Source of the DNA: Ignavibacteriales bacterium
Lineage (GTDB): Bacteria > Bacteroidota > Ignavibacteria > Ignavibacteriales > Melioribacteraceae
DNA length: 13,253 nucleotides
Direction of reading: 5' to 3'
Assembly: GCA_027080245.1 (NCBI GenBank)
Contig: JALWSN010000471.1
Span: 1 to 13,253, forward strand
A program made the position numbers and the translations under genes. Below, in pieces: positions 1 to 8,900 of the stretch (the stretch's first letter is position 1; every line of letters starts with the position of its first letter). The notes under the pieces are model-generated. The model did not search any database, was not told the DNA's origin, and was given only the letters and a program-made list of their open reading frames with translations.

Positions 1-592
1 CTGGTTGAATAGGCGTATTTTCGTCCGTTAACGCCGCTACGATGCTAACGTCCTTTGAAAGCTTTCCCGATAATTGAAGTCTTAATCCGCTGTTTATTTT
101 TAAGTCTTTGTTCGAACCAATTGAAAAACCTCTTAAAATAGTTCCGCTCCGTTTAATTGAACTTCCAAAGATTGTATTTACTGTAATATTTTCTTTCTTA
201 CTTTTAAATAGCACGTTCCCCCTGATTTTATTTGGCAAATAATACTCCACCATTGAATTGTGCCTGTAAACATTGTTTAATCTTAACTTAACAACACGAT
301 ATTTTACGATAAGTGTATCAGTTAAATGAATTTTCAACGAAGGCGAAAGGGAAATGTAGTTATTTGCTTGATTGTAAATAAACTGTTCTGAGGTAAGCAA
401 TTTACTATCTACAAAAACTTTTAAGCTTTTGCTCAACGCAAATGGCGAGCTTAAAAAATATTTATTATTTGAGTTTATTAAAAATGTGTCTGTTCGTGAA
501 ACAATAAAATTGCTTGGTTGTGAATAAATATTCCGTGAAACTAATAGCGCAATGAAAACAATTAATATTTTCCATTTACAATCAACTAACAA
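1..592 (-). CDS. N-terminal part of a large exported protein of unnamed family (3' partial)
   Basis: The frame is open from 592 to the window edge and gives 197 residues. It begins at TTG (initiating Met, then LVDCKWK) and continues into a strong signal peptide core (ILIVFIALLV, likely cleavage after NIYSQ at about residue 25). The mature part is beta-rich, with evenly spaced short strands and no cysteine pairs or enzyme motifs. Near its visible end it reads GTILRGFSIGSNKDLKINSG, then LRLQLSGKL, then VAALTDENTPIQP. I associate this block with very large outer-membrane-associated proteins of Bacteroidota and Ignavibacteria that are annotated only as hypothetical, where the motif usually continues into EGNT-like sequence; that is recall and not a search result. 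It could be a surface or barrel protein related to the T9SS theme of the region. The start is less certain than the frame. Confidence 0.75.
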   Translation of the reverse strand, partial: MLVDCKWKILIVFIALLVSRNIYSQPSNFIVSRTDTFLINSNNKYFLSSPFALSKSLKVFVDSKLLTSEQFIYNQANNYISLSPSLKIHLTDTLIVKYRVVKLRLNNVYRHNSMVEYYLPNKIRGNVLFKSKKENITVNTIFGSSIKRSGTILRGFSIGSNKDLKINSGLRLQLSGKLSKDVSIVAALTDENTPIQP

Positions 593-675
593 ACTTTCCC
601 TGACGTTTGTTGTTTAGTTTTAGTATTTTCCGGAGATGATGTTCTCAAAGGCTAATAAATTCAAGCTGTTCTTAA
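593..675 (-). other. Intergenic gap between der and the downstream exported-protein gene
   Basis: This 83-base spacer is the widest gap in the window. It is AT-rich. The only inverted repeat found is GAGA/TCTC around a 6-base loop (633-646), with no following T-run on the minus strand, so it is not a credible terminator. No exact Bacteroidota-type TAnnTTTG promoter element is present; the closest, TAGCCTTTG, has one base too many. The ribosome binding site of the next gene lies at its end. Confidence 0.5.
597..601 (-). promoter_or_regulatory. Ribosome binding site supporting a TTG start
   Basis: AGGGA on the minus strand lies four bases before the TTG at 592. No ATG or GTG in the correct frame exists between the upstream in-frame TAA and the signal peptide, so this site is the main support for a TTG start. 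Confidence 0.55.
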
Positions 676-1989
676 TTATTTATCTTTAAATGTAAGAGTA
701 AAAGGAACGCCTTTGAAACCAAAATTTTTACGTATTAACTTCTCCACAAATCTCCGGTAAGAATCCGGAATAAATTTGGAATTATTGGCGAACAAAAGAA
801 AGACCGGATACTTTGAACCTACTTGCGTTACGTATTTTATTTTTACTTCCTTGCCGGTAGGCGTTGCCGGAGGCGGCGTTTTTGCCAGCTCGGGCAGCAA
901 CACTTCGTTTAATTTCTTTGTCTCAATTTTCTTTTTCCTTTCCTGATTTATTTCTTTTGCCAGCTCAATTAACTTGTAAATCCTCTGCTTGGTAAGCGCT
1001 GAAACAAAAACCACAGGCAAATAATCTACTCCGCCTAATTTGTTAAGCATTTCTTGTTCGTAATAATAAGCAGTGTTGGAATCCTTTTCAATTAAATCCC
1101 ATTTGTTTACCGCCAGAATAATTCCTTTACGCCGGCGGATTGCTTCCTCAACTATTCTTAAATCTTGTTTCTCAATCCCCGTAACCGCATCAATTAAAAT
1201 AATTGCAACATCTGCTTCAGCCAAAGCGCGCAGCGTTCGAACGGTGGAATAAAATTCAATATCTTCTTTAACTTTTGATTTTTTCCTCAAACCTGCCGTG
1301 TCCACTAAAACAATTTCTTCGCCATAATATTTAAGTATTGAATTAATGCTGTCCCTTGTAGTTCCGGGAATATCGGTAACAATGCTTCGGTCGTAGCCTA
1401 ATAAAGCATTTGTTAAAGAAGATTTTCCCACATTGGGCTTGCCAACAAATGCCAATTTAAGACGAGGGTCGGGAACAGTATCTTCCTTTCCAAAGGGCAG
1501 CAACTTAATTATTTCATCCAAAACATTGCCCATGTTTCTTCCGTGTAATGAGGAAATATCAAAAACATTCGCCAGCCCCAAATTGTAAAATTCCATTGAA
1601 TTTATTGACATTTGAGCATTGTCCACCTTGTTCACCAGGATTAACACGGGCTTTTTAAAACGGCGTAATCTTTTGGCAATTTCTTCATCAATGGGAGTAA
1701 TGCCGCTGCGGCTATCTACGACAAATAAAATTAAATCTGCTTCTTCAACCGCCATGTCAATTTGCCTGCGGATAACTTTTTCAAACAAATCATCCGAATC
1801 GGGAACGTAACCCCCTGTGTCTATTAGCTGAAATACCTTTCCATTCCATTCAACTTCGCCGTAAAGCCTGTCCCGCGTAACGCCGCTAACGTCGTCCACA
1901 ATAGACGTTTTACTTTTGGTAAGCCTGTTAAACAAAGTAGACTTACCAACATTCGGTCTTCCTACTATTACAACTAAGGGTAATCGCAT
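676..1989 (-). CDS. der: Ribosome assembly GTPase Der (EngA)
   Basis: Der is a cytoplasmic GTPase with two GTPase domains that is needed for maturation of the 50S ribosomal subunit. The 437-residue length is normal. Domain 1 has the P-loop GRPNVGKS (10-17), DTGG (57-60) and NKVD (120-123). Domain 2 has GKPNVGKS (183-190), DTAG (230-233) and NKWD (295-298). The C-terminal KH-like domain (about 350-437) contains IKYVTQVGSKYPVFLLFANN, NFGFKGVPF and TLTFKDK, close to the usual family ending. All nucleotide-binding motifs are intact, so it should be functional. The ATG is one base after the stop of the DUF5683-like gene and has no Shine-Dalgarno site, which suggests translational coupling. An essential housekeeping gene at the end of a secretion and envelope gene run implies either a shared transcript or an internal promoter that I could not identify. 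Confidence 0.98.
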   Translation of the reverse strand: MRLPLVVIVGRPNVGKSTLFNRLTKSKTSIVDDVSGVTRDRLYGEVEWNGKVFQLIDTGGYVPDSDDLFEKVIRRQIDMAVEEADLILFVVDSRSGITPIDEEIAKRLRRFKKPVLILVNKVDNAQMSINSMEFYNLGLANVFDISSLHGRNMGNVLDEIIKLLPFGKEDTVPDPRLKLAFVGKPNVGKSSLTNALLGYDRSIVTDIPGTTRDSINSILKYYGEEIVLVDTAGLRKKSKVKEDIEFYSTVRTLRALAEADVAIILIDAVTGIEKQDLRIVEEAIRRRKGIILAVNKWDLIEKDSNTAYYYEQEMLNKLGGVDYLPVVFVSALTKQRIYKLIELAKEINQERKKKIETKKLNEVLLPELAKTPPPATPTGKEVKIKYVTQVGSKYPVFLLFANNSKFIPDSYRRFVEKLIRKNFGFKGVPFTLTFKDK

Positions 1990-1990
1990 C

Positions 1991-2857
1991 TTAAAAATTC
2001 AAGCTTAAATTAAGTTTAGGGAATAAAACGTAACCGTAACCAATAGTTTGTTTTTCCAAAGAAACCCGGGCTTTCAAACGCCTGTTATATTTGGCTGAAG
2101 TCCATATTGCATCGATGGCGCTAAGAATATGGTTAATAATAACAACTATTACAGCCGTATCGGCAATGTAATAAAAATTGTTTGCCTTGCCTCTTAATCC
2201 CGAATAATACTTGTAATGCTCGGTAATGGGATCGCCATATTTGTAAGGCGTATGCTCGTCGCCAAAGTCGTCCCAGCCGGGATTGAATTGCGGATACTTA
2301 CCAATCATCTCGTAATACTGTTGTTCTCCAAAATGCGCCAGACGGTGAGAATAATAACCTCCGATGTCGCTTTCCAGTTTGTTTAATACGTTCCAATTTA
2401 CTTTTGTTTTATTTGCATCTTCGAACAACCCCTGGTAATTGTTTGGATCAAGCGAGGGGTTCAATGTTTGCAAATTGGTGATTGTCCACAAAGCGTACCT
2501 TGCCACAGACCAATGTTTTTGGGCGTAATCTTCAAAAAATGCCGTCTGATCATCCCCTTTTCGGTTGTAAATAACGTCAACAGAAACCGCCGCTACTTCC
2601 GCCGCAAAAAATAAGGCGGCTTTCAAATAATTTTCATTGTAAATTTCTCCCGCTCCCGGCAACGCCGCGGAAAGAATCCCGGCTAAAATTGTTGATTTTT
2701 TTTCTTTAATAATTTTATTTTGGGCGTTCGTATTTTGTTTAATATTTTCAAGGGCTACAGCCTCATCAAGTTTTGCAACGCCAATTAATTCGGCAGTTTT
2801 ACTTAATTGAGCAAAAACAGAAGTAAATGTTAACAGAATTAAAATTAAATATTTCAT
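1991..2857 (-). CDS. DUF5683-like envelope protein, function unknown
   Basis: The 288-residue product has a signal peptide or N-terminal anchor (MKYLILILLTFTSVFAQ). At 55-98 it has a hydrophobic block with a central PGAGEIYN motif (67-74, preceded by STILAGILSAAL), which is the hallmark I associate with DUF5683 envelope proteins of Bacteroidota and relatives. A Tyr/Trp/Asp-rich soluble region follows, then a second hydrophobic segment (IADTAVIVVIINHILSAIDA, about 231-250). It ends in a beta-type tail finishing LNLSLNF. I chose the ATG at 2857 because AGGGG lies just upstream. A TTG at 2869 is also in frame and would overlap the previous gene by four bases, but it lacks its own ribosome binding site. 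The gene is wedged between the peptidase-barrel gene and der, with a 1-base gap to der. No enzymatic motif is visible, and function cannot be assigned. Confidence 0.8.
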   Translation of the reverse strand: MKYLILILLTFTSVFAQLSKTAELIGVAKLDEAVALENIKQNTNAQNKIIKEKKSTILAGILSAALPGAGEIYNENYLKAALFFAAEVAAVSVDVIYNRKGDDQTAFFEDYAQKHWSVARYALWTITNLQTLNPSLDPNNYQGLFEDANKTKVNWNVLNKLESDIGGYYSHRLAHFGEQQYYEMIGKYPQFNPGWDDFGDEHTPYKYGDPITEHYKYYSGLRGKANNFYYIADTAVIVVIINHILSAIDAIWTSAKYNRRLKARVSLEKQTIGYGYVLFPKLNLSLNF

Positions 2858-2861
2858 TATT

Positions 2862-2866
2862 CCCCT
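2862..2866 (-). promoter_or_regulatory. Ribosome binding site deciding the start of the DUF5683-like gene
   Basis: AGGGG on the minus strand ends four bases before the ATG at 2857 and begins at the last base of the upstream TGA stop. It favours that ATG over the TTG at 2869 and would let terminating ribosomes restart. Confidence 0.6.
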
Positions 2867-5800
2867 CAATAATTAAAGTCAAATAAAATTCCTCCGTAAA
2901 ATCTCCATTCTTTTCCATAAGTTACATTTTCGCCGAGAATATTTCGAGTAAATTTATCGAACGAATAAGCGGCATTGAAAAATAGGCTTGTCGGGAAAAC
3001 GTAAAAAGAAATCAATTTAATTCTCAGTCCAACTCCCGCGCCTTTTTTGAATTTTGAAAATTGTGGTCCGCCTCCGGTCCAGGCATTTCCCCAATCTCCA
3101 AATACCGAAAAATAAATTTTATCCAAATAAAGCTGCCCCAAACGTGCGTCGATGTTTGTCCACAAGGGGAATCTGTAAGTTAAATTTAACCAAGCAATTT
3201 CATTCCCGCTAATAGCGTAAAACGGGTAACTCTTCATTCCAATTAAACCGCCTAAATAAAAATCGAAGAAAGTTGGAACAGGAGGTCCTAAAATCGAACC
3301 AATCCGCGTTTGCACCGATAATGTTTGATGATGCGCAATCTCGAGATGTTCTTTCCACCAGAGTTCTATTTGAGGAAAATTAAAATGCTTGTACTTTGGC
3401 ACTAAAGCTCCGTCCTGTACTTCATATTGATTGTCCGGATTGTATTTGTCGAAATCATAACTCAATGAAAAACGCACTTCTCTGCCAACAGGATTAATAT
3501 CAGCGTCAACATTAGGCTTTAGGCGTTTGTAAGAATAATTTAATTCTATTTTCCTCCCGATAAAATATTCGTCGTCCGTACTGGGATAAAGAATTGTTGT
3601 GTGAGGGATAATAAAACTTCCCAGCGTGGCAATGTATCTGCTGTATTGTAATTTGAATTCAAGAGAATGATTATTGTTAAAAATATTTTGTTTGGCGGCA
3701 ATGTCGGCCTCGAATAGATTGTAAGTAATATCAACGGGAACGCTGTAACCCGCCACTGTTGAATCAAAAACAATCTCGGCGTTACTTTTCCGGCTAACGC
3801 TGTATAGCTCGGCTGTTACTTGCGGCTTCATCCCCAAATCGTAAAGCAAAGGAATTCTATCGTTGTAATTTAGTATTAAAAATAAATCTCTCTCTAATCT
3901 TTTATTTATCGACCCGCCCCCGAATATGCTGTACTTGTTTAACATATCCGTAGAAGTAAAATAGACTCCCGGTTTTATCTTATCTATTCCTTTGTTCGAT
4001 GTATTGTAATTATCGTAACGGACGAAAGGATAAAAACTCATTTTTGTAAAAGCGCCGGAATATTTTTCAGGCTGGGAATCGGGTCTTTCGTAATCGTTGA
4101 AATATCTAAGCTTTCTAACTTCAACATTCGTTAAATCCCCGTTTGGCTTGTCTCTCCCGAGGGGCGGATTAAAGCGTTTAATGTAAGCCATTTCAGGATT
4201 AACTTTATTTGTTTCTTTAATGTTTAATAAAAATATTTTGTAACCCTTGGATGTGTAACCTGAGTAAGCAATTTCTCCTCCATTATTTACCGCCGGCATG
4301 AACGCTCCGCCGATAACATTGGTTAGTCTCTTAACCTTTCCAGTCGAAAGCTCCATTCTGTAAAGGTTAAATATTCCGGTAGCGTCGCAGGCATAATAGA
4401 GATAATCCCCAATAACCACGGGATTTCTCTCGTCATTTGAATCCGCTACTACAAAATCAAAATTTGCGCCGTTAGTATCAACTCGGGCAATGTTTCTGCC
4501 CAAATGATACGAGTAATCAAAAATAACATAACTGTCGTCGTCGGCAAATTTAGGATCGTAAACCTGTTCGCCGTTTTCAAAAAAAGTTAAGCGTTTAAAA
4601 TTACTCCCGTCAATATTGACCATCCCAAGGTTCGAAGTTCCATCCTTTTGAAAAACAAAAACAATCTTTTTACCGTTGTGCGAAAGCGAAGGATTGTTCG
4701 CCCGTAATCCGAAAGTCAATCTTTTTTCTTCATCACTTTGTAAATCGTAAACGTAAATGTCGTGAATGTTCACCCAATTTTTGTTTTTGTCGGTAAGCCG
4801 TGAGTAAATTATCTTAGTTGCGTTGTCAAAAACAGAAAATGTGGAACGTACGTTGTCAACAATTTTTTTCTCTTTACCTGTCTTTAGATCATACTCGTAA
4901 ATGTTAGAAGGCGAAAAATAATCCGACGACTTATTTGAAACGTAAAACAATTTAGTTCCATCTTTGGAAAATTGAGGATAAAAATTTCCAAAACCAATTT
5001 TCCCGATTTGTCTGCCTTCAACCAAATTTTGCAATACGAACTTTGTTCTTCTCCTGTAGTCTTTCTTGATGAAAGAACTCCATTCTTTGTAAATTTGATT
5101 TCCATTCTTGCCCAGAACGTCTTCGAAAGCGGCATCAATAGTAAAGTTTGTAAGTTTACCTAACTTCCTTGAAATTTTTCTGAGTTTGTCCTCGCCGTAT
5201 TTTTGCGAAATGTAACGAACAAGAGCAAAGCCTTGATTGTAAACGGATTCGTTGCCCAAACTTGTTTTGCTAAACACTCCCATTTGATTCCAGGTCAACA
5301 AATTATTGTCCAATGCATAAGAACGTAAAATCATATCGCGATGAGTGTCCCAATTATCGTAATTAAATTCCTTTCTCATGTATTGAGCCACGCCTTCGGC
5401 AAACCATGCGGGCACGTTAACCATCGAAAGCGGATAAGAGGCAATAAAATTAGGGAATCCGTAAAGTATGTCATTCCTCCGTTTGTCTTCGTAATTCAAG
5501 AATTGCAAATAAACCGCGGGTATTCTTCTGTTAGTTTTCATTGAGGATTGAATTTGCACCATGTGAGTGAACTCGTGCGAAATTACATTCCTTAACCAAT
5601 TGTGCGCGCCCCGCAAATCAAAGTCCAATGCCGAGGCCCAAATTTCGATTTTGTTGTCAAAAAAGTATGTGGCTCCGTTCGAATAATCGTCGATGTCTTT
5701 AATTACAAAATGCACCACGCCGGGATCGTAGCAGTAAAGAGAAGTAATTGGCTTCCACACTTCCTCCGCAATTTTTAATACCGTTTGCGCTGTGCGTTCC

Positions 5801-5937
5801 GCGCCATTATGGTAATGCACCTGAAAATGTTTGCTCTTTATTGTGTACCAATCATAATCAGGGTAATACTTATTCCACTGAGCAAAAGATGAAACGTAAA
5901 GAGTAAAAGAAATAACACAAAAAAATAATTTTCTCAT
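2866..5937 (-). CDS. Exported peptidase-MA-like / beta-propeller / outer-membrane barrel fusion protein
   Basis: The 1023-residue protein has three parts behind a signal peptide (cleavage near SSFAQ, residue 20). Residues 30-290 resemble a peptidase-MA-like gluzincin domain: HEFTH at 121-125 gives two zinc histidines and the catalytic Glu, and AEGVAQY (Glu181), following a VPAWF segment, supplies the usual third ligand. Residues 310-575 contain at least four PD40/TolB-like propeller blades (YPQFSKDGTKLFYVSN, NPSLSHNGKKIVFVFQ, DPKFADDDSYVIFDYS and a NLYRMELSTGKVKRLT type strand). From about 625 onward, amphipathic aromatic strands end in GGLIGMKSYPFYAI, LNLTYRFPLW, FSVFGDWGNAW and a terminal FDFNY, which looks like an Omp85/surface-antigen-type barrel with a C-terminal aromatic residue. 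It probably sits in the outer membrane with the propeller and peptidase on one side. Substrate unknown. The start is 12 bases after the M6-like gene, with no clear Shine-Dalgarno site. Confidence 0.82.
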   Translation of the reverse strand: MRKLFFCVISFTLYVSSFAQWNKYYPDYDWYTIKSKHFQVHYHNGAERTAQTVLKIAEEVWKPITSLYCYDPGVVHFVIKDIDDYSNGATYFFDNKIEIWASALDFDLRGAHNWLRNVISHEFTHMVQIQSSMKTNRRIPAVYLQFLNYEDKRRNDILYGFPNFIASYPLSMVNVPAWFAEGVAQYMRKEFNYDNWDTHRDMILRSYALDNNLLTWNQMGVFSKTSLGNESVYNQGFALVRYISQKYGEDKLRKISRKLGKLTNFTIDAAFEDVLGKNGNQIYKEWSSFIKKDYRRRTKFVLQNLVEGRQIGKIGFGNFYPQFSKDGTKLFYVSNKSSDYFSPSNIYEYDLKTGKEKKIVDNVRSTFSVFDNATKIIYSRLTDKNKNWVNIHDIYVYDLQSDEEKRLTFGLRANNPSLSHNGKKIVFVFQKDGTSNLGMVNIDGSNFKRLTFFENGEQVYDPKFADDDSYVIFDYSYHLGRNIARVDTNGANFDFVVADSNDERNPVVIGDYLYYACDATGIFNLYRMELSTGKVKRLTNVIGGAFMPAVNNGGEIAYSGYTSKGYKIFLLNIKETNKVNPEMAYIKRFNPPLGRDKPNGDLTNVEVRKLRYFNDYERPDSQPEKYSGAFTKMSFYPFVRYDNYNTSNKGIDKIKPGVYFTSTDMLNKYSIFGGGSINKRLERDLFLILNYNDRIPLLYDLGMKPQVTAELYSVSRKSNAEIVFDSTVAGYSVPVDITYNLFEADIAAKQNIFNNNHSLEFKLQYSRYIATLGSFIIPHTTILYPSTDDEYFIGRKIELNYSYKRLKPNVDADINPVGREVRFSLSYDFDKYNPDNQYEVQDGALVPKYKHFNFPQIELWWKEHLEIAHHQTLSVQTRIGSILGPPVPTFFDFYLGGLIGMKSYPFYAISGNEIAWLNLTYRFPLWTNIDARLGQLYLDKIYFSVFGDWGNAWTGGGPQFSKFKKGAGVGLRIKLISFYVFPTSLFFNAAYSFDKFTRNILGENVTYGKEWRFYGGILFDFNY

Positions 5938-5949
5938 CGCAGAATCTTT

Positions 5950-8900
5950 TTAATGAACAACTACAACTTTAATAATTTTATTTGATTCCTTTCCCGAATT
6001 TCCCCGAATATTCAAATAAGCAAAATAAACTCCGCTTTGAATATTGCTTACATCCCAAGGAATTTCCGACTCCATATTTGCGGGAGCTTCCTTGCTTAGC
6101 TTTGCAATCATCTTACCACTTAAATCGAAAATGTTTATTGTAACAGTTGAATTTTCACCTGCGTAAAAATGAAAATATGTTTTGTTGTCGTAAACAGGAT
6201 TTGGCCAATTGTAAGCTTCGTCCAAAGGAAAAAATTCTTTACTTTGTTGTCCCTCCGTAGCGGAAGCAATAAAATTAGTATTTGTAGCGTTTGCATTGGA
6301 TTCTCCCCAATAAACATCGGCTTTTCCCCCGCCATCGTTTTTAATAACTGTAACTCTGTTGTCGGAATCAACAAAGGCGAATGCAAAAGAATTTTTGTCG
6401 CTTCCGGAATTAGCAATGTTGAAAACGACGGGCCAAATAGCTGGTTTATTCCCCAGACTTAAAGGAAAGGGAGATTCAATTTCCCCGTTAAGTGAATTTA
6501 ATAATAAAATTCTGCCCACCGAATCCACCCCTAAAATATTGGCTTTGCTGTGGCTCGAATTGGCAAAAGCCAATAAATACGGGCTTAATTTACTATTGAA
6601 TGGCTCTTCAAAAGGATAATTATCCACAATAGCCCCGCTTAAAGAAATAACATTAATTTTGTAATCGGTAGTTTCTAAAATGTAAATCGCTTCGTCGTTC
6701 TTAACTTTGCCTAAGGCAATTGAAGTCGCCCCATCGTTTCTTTCAAAATATTTTTTCCCGTTTTTTACGCTAATTATTCTGCCGTCGCTTAACAATAAAA
6801 TATTAAAATATTCATTGCTCTTTTTGGCAATTGCAAGTTTTCTTATTTTAATATTGGAATCTACTTGAAAAATGGAACCGTACAAATCCATTACTTGATG
6901 ATACGAAGCCGCTGAAAAATAATCCTTGTTTCCCGCGTAAAATATTAAAGGTTTGTCAAAAAGTATTTTTGTTAAGCTTAGCGAGAGCTTTTTTTGAGCA
7001 AAGTCGAATTGTACTTCGGACAAAGAGCCGGAAGTCCCGCCAATTAGTATTTTTAATAGGTTGGGATCATTTCCCTTAATAATTACAGGGGCGAGAGTAA
7101 TACTGTACTTTAACGTAAGTTCGTATTTGTTCCAATGCTTACCCCCGTCGTCCGATTCTAAAACATTGGTTAAATTACCAATACCGCCGGCAATTAAAAT
7201 TTTAGAACTATCCGAATAAACCGCCGGTTTAAATTTTGAAAAACCAAATGAAGTAAAAAGCCTCTTGCCCAGTAAATTGTAAATCGAGAGATTAGTCAAA
7301 TTGTCCGTTATTATTAAGTAAGACGAGTCCCTAGTGGCGCAAGCGCTTAAATAACGGGCTTTGAAGGGCGTCGTCTTAAAAGGAAGGACAATTTGGAAAG
7401 TAGAATATTTGCTGTAGTTATTTACGGTAAAGGAAACTTTAAAATTCATTACGTCCGAATTGTCAGAAAAATCCGTTAAAGCCACAAAGCTACGCGAGCC
7501 GTCGTTTGAATTTGTATTTGGTTTAGTGAACGGACTGAACTCGTTCCGGTAATATTTTGAATTGTTGGTTGCAAACCAAAAGTCGGCGGCTTCGCCTTCT
7601 CCCACAAGCACATCCCCGAAAATATTAGTGAATTTCACTCCGATGTCCTGAATGCCATCGGCTTCTTCAACGAAAATTCCTTTCCTCTTTTCGTTGGCAT
7701 TAATTGTGTTCGTAACCAAATTCGAATCAATGATATTTTGATCGACATGCCAAATTAACAAACCGCTGCCTGGCAAAGCCCAATCGAATTCGTCGACATT
7801 TGTAACTACTCCTCTTAAAGAATCGGCGTTGTAGCTTTGGAAACCGTCCACGTCTTTTGTGAATTTTTTCTTAAAAACCGAACCGCCGATTTTGTAAGTT
7901 ACAATTGCTCCGTTTTTCAAAGCGTCACGCTGACGGTTCTCTACTAAAAAATATTCATGAGAATTAATCGGAATTTTTACAACGGAATTATTTGCAAAGG
8001 GCTGCGCCATTAAATGAGTAGTAATCGAAACCAAGCCATTGGATTCAATAACTTCCGGCGTTTCCCAACCAAGTTTAATTTTTTCCCAAGCGGAAGGTTC
8101 CGGTGGGAACAATCCCGAATAAGCAAAAATAGCCTGCCCGTCCATTAACCCCATTCTGCCAATTGCGCTGTTGCCCGTCTTGGTGTTGAATAAATCCGGC
8201 AGCCCAAGATAGCTTGCAATGTTTGCCACTAACAAACCATTAATTGAGAGCTGAATCAAAGACTTACCAACAACTGTCTCCATTTCCCTTGATTCTGTTT
8301 CCGGCAAAATAGCGGTGTTTGTAATTTTAAAATTATTAACGTCGAAACCTTCGAAGCTTTCGCCCAAATATTTTTTTAATGAATTAAGATTCAAAAAAAC
8401 AGAAGGCAGGTCCCTTTCAAGCCCTAGGCTTCCTGGTAATGTAACATCCTTTCCGACGCCGGCGTGAAAAATCACGAACATATTGAAGCGGCTAAAATCA
8501 ATATTGAATTTACTTGCGGCTTCCTTCCAGACGTCTTTTGCTAATAAAGCTAAATTGGAATAGTCCTCTGAATTAATTGGCGGCGAGTAGTCCCTCATTA
8601 TTTTTGAAAGATGAATAACTTCCGACGGCACGAAATATTTAATGGTAGTTTTGCCGTTGGAAACGGCGCTAAAATAATTTTTAGCGAATTCAAGATGATT
8701 CTCAAAATACGTCTTATCGTGCGGTAAGGGGTCGATTATCGAATCCCCGTAACTCTGAGAGTAAATAGAACCGAAAGTACCGTCGCCAAAAGTTTTGTCG
8801 TCGTTATCCTTCTGAAAATCAACCATAACGGCAATTATTTTAACCGTGTCGATAGACTGAACACTCTGCGCTGCAGTGGGCGCAAGCTTGTGAATAAAAG

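Noticed and set aside
633..646. Hairpin after der as a transcription terminator
   Set aside because: The stem is only four base pairs with a six-base loop and has no T-run after it on the transcribed strand.
650..662. Bacteroidota-type -7 promoter element before the edge gene (TAGCCTTTG)
   Set aside because: The spacing between TA and TTTG is three bases instead of two, and no convincing -33 TTG element at the right distance was found.
6135..6619. Overlapping short frames on both strands near the 3' end of the M6-like gene
   Set aside because: They overlap the conserved sorting domain and propeller frame and show no domain-like sequence of their own.
7947..7961. A His-Glu pair in the M6-like protein (HEYFL, residues 335-339) as a displaced zinc motif
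   Set aside because: The second histidine of HExxH is missing and the stretch belongs to the conserved M6 FLVENRQ strand, so it is not an active site.
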